Shown: positions 7,201-9,524 of the stretch, one piece after another
Layout: the number at the start of each line of letters is the position of its first letter
Position numbering within the stretch: the first letter of the stretch is position 1
NCBI GenBank assembly: GCA_903930515.1
Contig: CAIYYW010000003.1
Location: 1 to 9,524 of the forward strand
DNA: 9,524 nt
Reading direction: 5' to 3'
Source of the DNA: an uncultured delta proteobacterium
GTDB taxonomy: Bacteria; RBG-13-61-14; DRUE01
Notes under the pieces: model-generated
Databases searched by the model: none
What the model saw: only the letters and a program-made list of their open reading frames with translations
Told to the model about the DNA's origin: nothing
Made by a program: the position numbers and the translations under genes

Positions 7201-9524
7201 GCCTGCAAAGTGATGCTCTGCGCCAAAATCCCGGTGTTCATCAACCGGACCAAAACCTCCAACTCCTCGCCCGGCTCCGGATACGCGTCCGCGTCGGCTT
7301 TCCCCGCGATCGGCTCCATCTTCGTTTCCCTCAGCCATACCTTCGGGGCGCTGGAACTGGTTTGGAACTGATTGAACTGGACCTCCACGGTGGACCCTTC
7401 CACCAGCCGGATTTGCACTCCGGAGGGAAAGCAATCATAGGAGTAGTTATTGGGCAGGGAGGATGAGGAAAAAGTTTGACCCGCGGTCCAACTGTCCGTA
7501 GCGTTGCCCAGGTTGATTCCCTTGTCCATCTCAAACAGTCCATCCGCCTGCTCCATAACCATCGTGGGATGGAGTATTTTATGGTCCCGGTTGCAGCCGG
7601 TTTCAAGCGGAGCCTGGTCCGCGTTCTGGTGGACGGACTGCTCATTGATATGCCAGATCAGCAAGCCCGAGGCCGGCAATTTCTGGTCGTAGCCGACCTT
7701 CTGATGGTTGGAGACCAGGAAATATTCGCGGGGATCCGGCCCGAAGGGAATCTTGAGCGCGGAGGGGCTGGATTCCAACGCGGGCAGAAAAACCGTGGTG
7801 TCGGAATTGACCACAGTCGGGCTGATCCATCCCAGCAGGTTTCGGTGGAAAGGGGACAGTTCGGTGGGCTGGCTGGCGGACCCGGAGAGTCCGCCGTAAG
7901 AGCCGTATGCCATCAACTCAAACCTGCCCACCCCGTATCTGAGGCCGGTGGACCCGTTGGCATAATACCAGCTATATAGGTCAATCATTCCCAATTGATG
8001 CCCGTATTCATGGGCAAAATATCCGATCGGTAAAATGCGCGGGTTGGGCAAGGGCGCGGTCTGCTCGGCGAACAGGGAAAAATATTCAATCCTTTTATGA
8101 TCAAAATACAGCGGCCGGGAACCGCCCAGGCTGAGCGGGTTGGTGAAGATTTCCGAGCCCTGCCCCTGGTGGACAATGATCAGGGAATCCACCCAGCCGT
8201 CGTTATTATTATCATAACGGCTGAAATCCACCCCGGATTGTTCCGCCAGAATGATCGCCTCCTCCGCCAGCTTATACAGGTTCGCCGGGTATTGGTAGGC
8301 GTCCCGGTTTTCTGAATAATAACTGCGCGGATGACTGAGTTGAACCCAGCCCGCCACATCCCCGATTATGTCCAGTTGATTGTAGGACACTTCCTGATAG
8401 TAATCCTTAACAGAATCGTTGGTGGTTCCAAACAGGAGATGTTGGAAATCCTCGGGGGAAAATGAAGGATGGGTATCGGAATAATTGGCCAGGATCACCA
8501 GCACCCGGTTTTGGCCGATGCTGGGGGCCGGGCGGTATTCATAGGCGAGCGGATATATCGGGTCCGGGGCCGGGTCCGGCGCCGGGTCAACATTAAACTG
8601 CCGGACCAATCTCGCTTCCCCTCCGCATTGGTCCCGGACCACCAGTTCCAAAGAATTTATCCCCGCGGTTCCGGCCGGGAGCAGGAAAGGGAAACTGGCG
8701 ATCACGCCGGCTACCGGGTCCACATAAAGGTCAAGATTATTCGCGCTCAGGGTTGATCCCGGGATCACATCGTAATAAGAAAGCTGACCGCAAGACCCGG
8801 AATCAATATCGGTTGCCGAGGCCTGGCCGATAAGATAATCCTTCTCCTGGCTCCGGCTGAACACGATCCCGGTGATCACCGGATTGTCGTTGACCGGCAG
8901 GACTTCCAGCGTGAAAGAATCAGAGGCGCTCTCCAAATCCGGGTCGCTCGCGGAAATGTCAACCGAAACGCTGCCGTTGAAATTCGGGCCCGGGGTAAAG
9001 GTCACAAAATCGTCCGTGGTGTTTGCGTCGTTTAAATTGACCAGGTTGGTCCCGCCGGAAAACTCCACCAGGACCCCGGGGCTGGTAATCACCTGGAGGT
9101 TCAAGGTGTCTCCGTCAACATCCGTAATATGGCCGGACAGGTCCAACCGATACAAGCTGTCTTCGTTGATCTGCGCCGGCAAAAGCGCGAGATAAAAAAC
9201 CGGCGCGTCATTCACCGGCGTAAATGTGACCTGAAGCGGAACCGACGCGCATACTTCCGCGTCGCAGGCATTTACCGATCCGGTCTCGGTCCCGTTCCAG
9301 TCCTGGGGCGCGGAAATTTCAATGGTATCTCCGTTGATCAGCGCGCTGATATTGCTGAACCCGGTCACCGAATAGGTCAGGGGATTAGGATCAATATCCG
9401 AGAAATGGGATTTGAAATTGGAAATAAAAATGGGGGTGTCTTCAGCCGTTATTACCGGGGCGAACGGGGCGGCAACCGGAGGATCGTTCACCGGGGTGAA
9501 GGTCACCTGTAATGGCGTGGACGC
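1248..9524 (-). CDS. Giant secreted multidomain protein with M6 metalloprotease, PKD-like array, dockerin and PD40 propeller (N-terminus outside window)
   Basis: The frame is open from the window edge to a TGA at 1250-1248, giving 2758 residues; the true start lies beyond 9524. Order (residues numbered from the window edge): cadherin-like modules 1-320; M6 protease 340-721 with HEYGHQLGMID at 505-515 and Met-turn Met538; CARDB-like sandwich about 729-846; amidotransferase-fold domain about 848-1075; TIG/IPT-like domain about 1077-1165; eleven PKD-like domains 1175-2207; thrombospondin-3-like segment 2210-2261; dockerin 2265-2347; split Ig-like fold 2357-2412 and 2688-2758 around a propeller 2432-2687. 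No membrane segment is visible, and no LPXTG, PEP-CTERM or similar sorting tail: the protein ends in an Ig-like strand (VITIHAIP). Calcium loops, paired cysteines and adhesive domains imply an extracellular location. The expected role is a cell-surface or secreted protease/adhesin; the substrate is unknown. Domain identities rest on recognised motifs, not on a database search. Confidence 0.93.
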   Translation of the reverse strand, partial: ASTPLQVTFTPVNDPPVAAPFAPVITAEDTPIFISNFKSHFSDIDPNPLTYSVTGFSNISALINGDTIEISAPQDWNGTETGSVNACDAEVCASVPLQVTFTPVNDAPVFYLALLPAQINEDSLYRLDLSGHITDVDGDTLNLQVITSPGVLVEFSGGTNLVNLNDANTTDDFVTFTPGPNFNGSVSVDISASDPDLESASDSFTLEVLPVNDNPVITGIVFSRSQEKDYLIGQASATDIDSGSCGQLSYYDVIPGSTLSANNLDLYVDPVAGVIASFPFLLPAGTAGINSLELVVRDQCGGEARLVRQFNVDPAPDPAPDPIYPLAYEYRPAPSIGQNRVLVILANYSDTHPSFSPEDFQHLLFGTTNDSVKDYYQEVSYNQLDIIGDVAGWVQLSHPRSYYSENRDAYQYPANLYKLAEEAIILAEQSGVDFSRYDNNNDGWVDSLIIVHQGQGSEIFTNPLSLGGSRPLYFDHKRIEYFSLFAEQTAPLPNPRILPIGYFAHEYGHQLGMIDLYSWYYANGSTGLRYGVGRFELMAYGSYGGLSGSASQPTELSPFHRNLLGWISPTVVNSDTTVFLPALESSPSALKIPFGPDPREYFLVSNHQKVGYDQKLPASGLLIWHINEQSVHQNADQAPLETGCNRDHKILHPTMVMEQADGLFEMDKGINLGNATDSWTAGQTFSSSSLPNNYSYDCFPSGVQIRLVEGSTVEVQFNQFQTSSSAPKVWLRETKMEPIAGKADADAYPEPGEELEVLVRLMNTGILAQSITLQAGTTSPYLQLGSTVVSGYPNLAPGDSAYNNLRFRLKVGSTGAASEVPANLKFTLSANSGAYSWAQTVGITIGKPAVLIVDDDDGARSEDALIDSLNNLNYVPGIYSWDKWEIQKQGLPDLATLQNHQAVIWTCGPVVDTPLNASELGLIKNYLDAGGRLILSSSYLLVNPSQEAADFARQYLNLSGWQDGNSSVMLIHGFNQNPISHTTRVQTTLQTRKLQGVTYFPIAARTVSLDPALSTLTAFNNDLGKATMTQYSPANGSGIIFSSFGLEYLDRTVMAFYAEGSLMRRLLNAAAYKSGQPVIFDCQPVFAKPRTKTQTLTLTGLNFQNTTEFAFPDGNINVVSKTYNSSTSYTLTANVLYNAHPGYHKISAHNLSQETAVYDRYFKVDGAANPNHTPVAVASVDPLMGPVEGAFALSGSQSSDSDDEPLSYSWTQLSGPAISLLPSATASSAFFQSPPGYIGEYVFSLRVSDGTALSDADTVWMKAGDYPPVAVAAAAPLSGNRQVTFNLDGTASYDPELEPLTYFWTQLEGGAVTLVSGATPGIELFQPNIGYTGDYLFELKVFDGITLSSGDTVRITVTNLAPSAAASATPSSGNRQTPLFILSASLSSDPDGDPLAYLWTQLSGATVLSSSTAEQWSFVPPQDFAGDYQFLLLVSDGVAGDTVSITVNVANTAPIPRADSTPATGNRNTALFTLSALTSSDPENDPLAWLWTQTGGPPVTLAPSDTSGQVSFAPVYAYLGDYFFSLKASDGLLESTTVLKVTLTNNAPEAVATAIPPLGNLKTPLFTVSAALSSDLDGDSLTYQWTQLTPLEGATVLFGTTTSKEWTFKPAIEGDYGFLLQVSDGLLGDTASVVINVTNHAPVAKAASNPAPGNRNTPLFSLSGAEGFDPDGDPLTSYLWAQTGGPAVTLNPDLNSRDVTFIPVPAYVGDYYFSLEVSDGALDGATTLKVSVENNPPTAQAAASPMSGTRHTPSFALSASSSSDQDGDSLTYSWTRLLGPAVVLMPSSTVAQTNFQPDPGYVGDYLFQVQVSDGLLNDSDTVRITVLNHSPVAAAAADPLSGTRQTPLFNLSGLGSSDQDGDTISYSWTQLLGATVDLAPSPSAAEVSFSPRQDYAGPYVFNLEAFDGFVSGSDTVRITVNNNPPSALAGADPLSGNRLASFSLSASSSFDPDGDGITYLWTQLLGGSVDLVPADNASEVTFNPNQNYQGDYLFSIQVSDGLLNNSDTVRISVTNLPPVAVISGTTAQGIVGHPVTLDGSASYDPDGDPFQYLWTQLSGPSVALDLANPAMPILNPALVGIYEFQLRAYDGLEYSAATPHKEIIINVENNTLPVANAGGDTVSDSRDLLSVCLDGSGSHDPDPGDTIAAYAWELLSKPAGSAAALTGADTYAPCFFDDRPGDYLLSLRVADFQGVWSFPDQIKVYSQTDDFDGDLIPDDFELAHNLNPRDASDGALAESSTTDPDGDHLVNVHEYFNSTDPQFQEPWLLKLAGLINAWQGGYFGDADGDLQFGATDVTALSNLLASGGTDTSGYSQIYPPNGETHDLDGDGLVSSNDLTVLNELRAGNSADFTGTPVLINLLQPLSGSATVQVGKTAKIMVEVKDLSGAPRSGTAVIFEVISGDADFYGGEGETPEQRLLEGVSAINYVGANEYSPCLSADGLEIFFASTYGRSTEDIFFACRNSVDESFGTPQPLSSSTINTTTYKEFPHSLTADGLYLFFHRSDNNGDLYYAHRLSRTQPFNQVAAISELNNQACTSCPSSEISPWISPDGLSLYYSTDRTTSRKNDIWKATRNAITDLFSSPAKEEGLNSDSGERYPALSADQLEAVLMSKRATPTGDISWNLWYANRASIGNPFGTTSSLDLVNSTHDEWSPFLTADGLTLYYGTDFYSADLDIYQLRRPSRNLVFYINPGKGRFDLTGPITAGADPNSGGRAFIYLRPNATGDIKIVVSASKDPDRELSDTGLDQVITIHAIP
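1464..2231 (-). other. PD40 (WD40-like) beta-propeller, five visible blades
   Basis: A blade signature recurs five times: EYSPCLSADGLEIFF, EFPHSLTADGLYLFF, EISPWISPDGLSLYY, RYPALSADQLEAVLM and EWSPFLTADGLTLYY. Each is followed by a D(I/L)(F/Y/W) strand and a closing (A/L).R motif. This is the TolB/PD40 type of repeat found in large secreted proteins. Blade 4 is degenerate (ADQLEAVL instead of ADGLxLYY). Five blades are visible; a sixth could be completed from the flanking strands. Probable role: binding of a protein or glycan ligand (inference). Confidence 0.85.
2484..2732 (-). other. Type I-like dockerin domain with two complete calcium loops
   Basis: Two 12-residue loops, DADGDLQFGATD (2672-2637) and DLDGDGLVSSND (2549-2514), each have acidic residues at loop positions 1, 3, 5 and 12 and are each followed by a helix-like stretch (VTALSNLLAS and LTVLNELRAG). 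The total is about 83 residues including a preceding LAGLINAWQGG helix, slightly longer than a typical dockerin because of the spacer between the loops. Dockerins bind cohesin modules on partner proteins. No cohesin is seen in this window, and nothing here suggests a cellulosome. The domain is internal: about 410 residues follow it. Confidence 0.85.
2742..2897 (-). other. Thrombospondin type 3-like calcium-binding segment
   Basis: The segment reads DFDGDLIPDDFELAHNLNP, a short spacer, then DPDGDHLVNVHEYFNSTDP. This two-loop pattern (DxDGDxxxDxxE... DPDGDxxxNxxEY) is common in bacterial secreted proteins as an EF-hand-like or TSP3-like calcium site. It links the last PKD-like unit to the dockerin and probably stiffens the junction when calcium is bound (inference). 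Confidence 0.8.
2904..6002 (-). repeat. Eleven tandem PKD-like domains
   Basis: Repeat units start at 6002, 5720, 5438, 5162, 4880, 4598, 4313, 4031, 3749, 3470 and 3185 and end at 2904, each 92-95 codons. The consensus has SGNRxTPLFxLS near the start, SSDPDGDPLTYxWTQLxG, a central F.P strand, GDYxFxLxVSDG, and a closing TVxITVxNxxP. These are Ig-like PKD/K319-type modules. Units 1-10 have no cysteine; unit 11 has a divergent, more classical sequence with two (SVCLDG and YAPCFF). Units 3 and 5 resemble each other, as do 4 and 6, and units 7-9 form a third group. Units 8 and 9 share an identical 18-bp stretch (4000-4017 and 3718-3735). Likely role: a long extracellular stalk or carbohydrate/protein contact surface (inference). 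Confidence 0.9.
6030..6299 (-). other. TIG/IPT-like Ig-fold domain
   Basis: About 90 residues begin PVIFDCQPVFAKPRTKTQ, followed by LTLTGLNFQNTTEF and later HPGYHKISAHN. The 'LTLTGLNF' strand-turn and the 'xxGYHxISAxN' closing strand are typical of IPT/TIG domains. The domain joins the amidotransferase-fold part to the PKD-like array. Assigned by pattern; moderately sure. Confidence 0.55.
6300..6983 (-). other. Amidotransferase/ThuA-fold domain, apparently non-catalytic
   Basis: The stretch opens with PAVLIVDDDDGARSEDALID, continues with IYSWDKWEIQKQGLPDLATL, then HQAVIWTCGP, then YLDAGGRLILSSSYLL. This is the Rossmann-like pattern of the class I glutamine amidotransferase/ThuA-like domains often attached to secreted M6 and subtilisin-type proteases. 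The position where an active amidotransferase has its nucleophile-elbow cysteine reads LILSSSYLL, without cysteine, so an enzymatic role is unlikely and a structural or ligand-binding role is inferred. The domain boundary is approximate. Confidence 0.6.
6984..7345 (-). other. CARDB-like beta-sandwich after the protease
   Basis: About 118 residues lie between the protease and the amidotransferase-fold domain. They contain the pattern of an acidic turn (YPEPGEELEVLVRLMNTG), then a 'LAPGDSAYNNLRFRLKV' strand pair and a closing TVGITIG strand. This matches the CARDB/Ig-like modules that often follow secreted peptidases. No cysteine and no catalytic motif are visible. The assignment is by pattern only; another Ig-like family is possible. 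Confidence 0.55.
7362..8507 (-). other. M6-family (immune inhibitor A-like) metalloprotease domain
   Basis: The domain starts with RVLVILANYSD and continues with the family-typical sequences FSPEDFQHLLFG, DYYQEVSYNQLDIIGDV and the calcium-loop-like YDNNNDGWVDSLI. The zinc motif HEYGHQLGMID is at 8012-7980 (His505, Glu506, His509; Asp515 is the probable third ligand), and the Met-turn ELMAYGSYGG carries Met538 (codon 7913-7911). Downstream are SGLLIWHINE and HPTMVMEQADG, also characteristic of the family. All recognisable catalytic elements are present, so an active zinc endopeptidase is expected. It is about 380 residues, within the usual size. No pro-peptide is seen directly before it: cadherin-like modules and a Pro-rich linker precede it, which is unlike classic immune inhibitor A. 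Two cysteines (ETGC and YDC) could form a disulfide near the end of the domain. Confidence 0.93.
8570..9524 (-). other. Three cadherin-like (VNDxPV) modules at the visible N-terminal end
   Basis: The junction signature recurs as VNDPPV (from 9491), VNDAPV (from 9215) and VNDNPV (from 8894), giving modules of about 92, 107 and 108 residues. The phrase PLQVTFTPVND occurs before both of the first two junctions, so the visible part starts inside a further copy and more such modules probably lie beyond the window. Inner motifs such as DVDGD and FTPGPNFNG are typical of cadherin-like and Big-type calcium-binding sandwiches in bacterial surface proteins. The first and third modules each hold two cysteines. 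A proline-rich linker (DPAPDPAPDP, about 8560-8590) separates the block from the protease. Role: extended stalk or adhesion (inference). Confidence 0.8.

Noticed and set aside
8560-8588. Short GC-rich tandem repeat GGGTCCGGGGCCGGGTC
   Set aside because: It encodes the DPAPDPAPDP linker and is explained by the protein sequence.

Overview
This window appears to be bacterial chromosomal DNA, moderately GC-rich by eye, from an organism I cannot name. Coding regions are separated by short gaps and one start codon has a Shine-Dalgarno-like site. A giant secreted multidomain protease of this kind is typical of uncultivated or environmental Gram-negative-type lineages such as Omnitrophota, Elusimicrobiota, Planctomycetota-like or myxobacteria-like bacteria. 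That placement is a weak inference from domain style only.

Both genes lie on the minus strand, so transcription runs from high to low coordinates, and both are cut by the window edges. Positions 9524 to 1248 encode 2758 residues of a giant extracellular protein with its N-terminus missing. In order, its parts are: three cadherin-like ('VNDxPV') beta-sandwich modules; an M6-family zinc metalloprotease domain (HEYGH...D, Met-turn); a CARDB-like beta-sandwich; a glutamine-amidotransferase-fold domain that looks catalytically dead; a TIG/IPT-like domain; eleven tandem PKD-like domains of 92-95 residues; a thrombospondin-type-3-like calcium segment; a complete type I-like dockerin with two calcium loops; and a five-blade PD40 propeller bracketed by two parts of an Ig-like (Big_1-like) fold.

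After a 136-bp gap, positions 1111 to 1 encode the first 370 residues of a multi-spanning membrane glycosyltransferase of the GT-C (GT39/ArnT/PMT-like) class, cut at its C-terminus. Its start region contains a 38-bp direct repeat that copies the ribosome-binding site and start-codon area in frame.

The same orientation, the short gap and the lack of a clear terminator would allow co-transcription, but a weak promoter-like sequence overlaps the end of the protease gene. No functional link between the two genes is shown. One reading is an envelope or surface module: a large calcium-stabilised, possibly cohesin-anchored protease/adhesin beside a lipid-linked-sugar glycosyltransferase. I see no RNA genes, CRISPR array, insertion sequence or phage gene. 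The most interesting features are the composite architecture, the higher-order duplication in the PKD array, the split Ig/propeller at the C-terminus, the strictly paired cysteines, and the duplicated start region of the glycosyltransferase.
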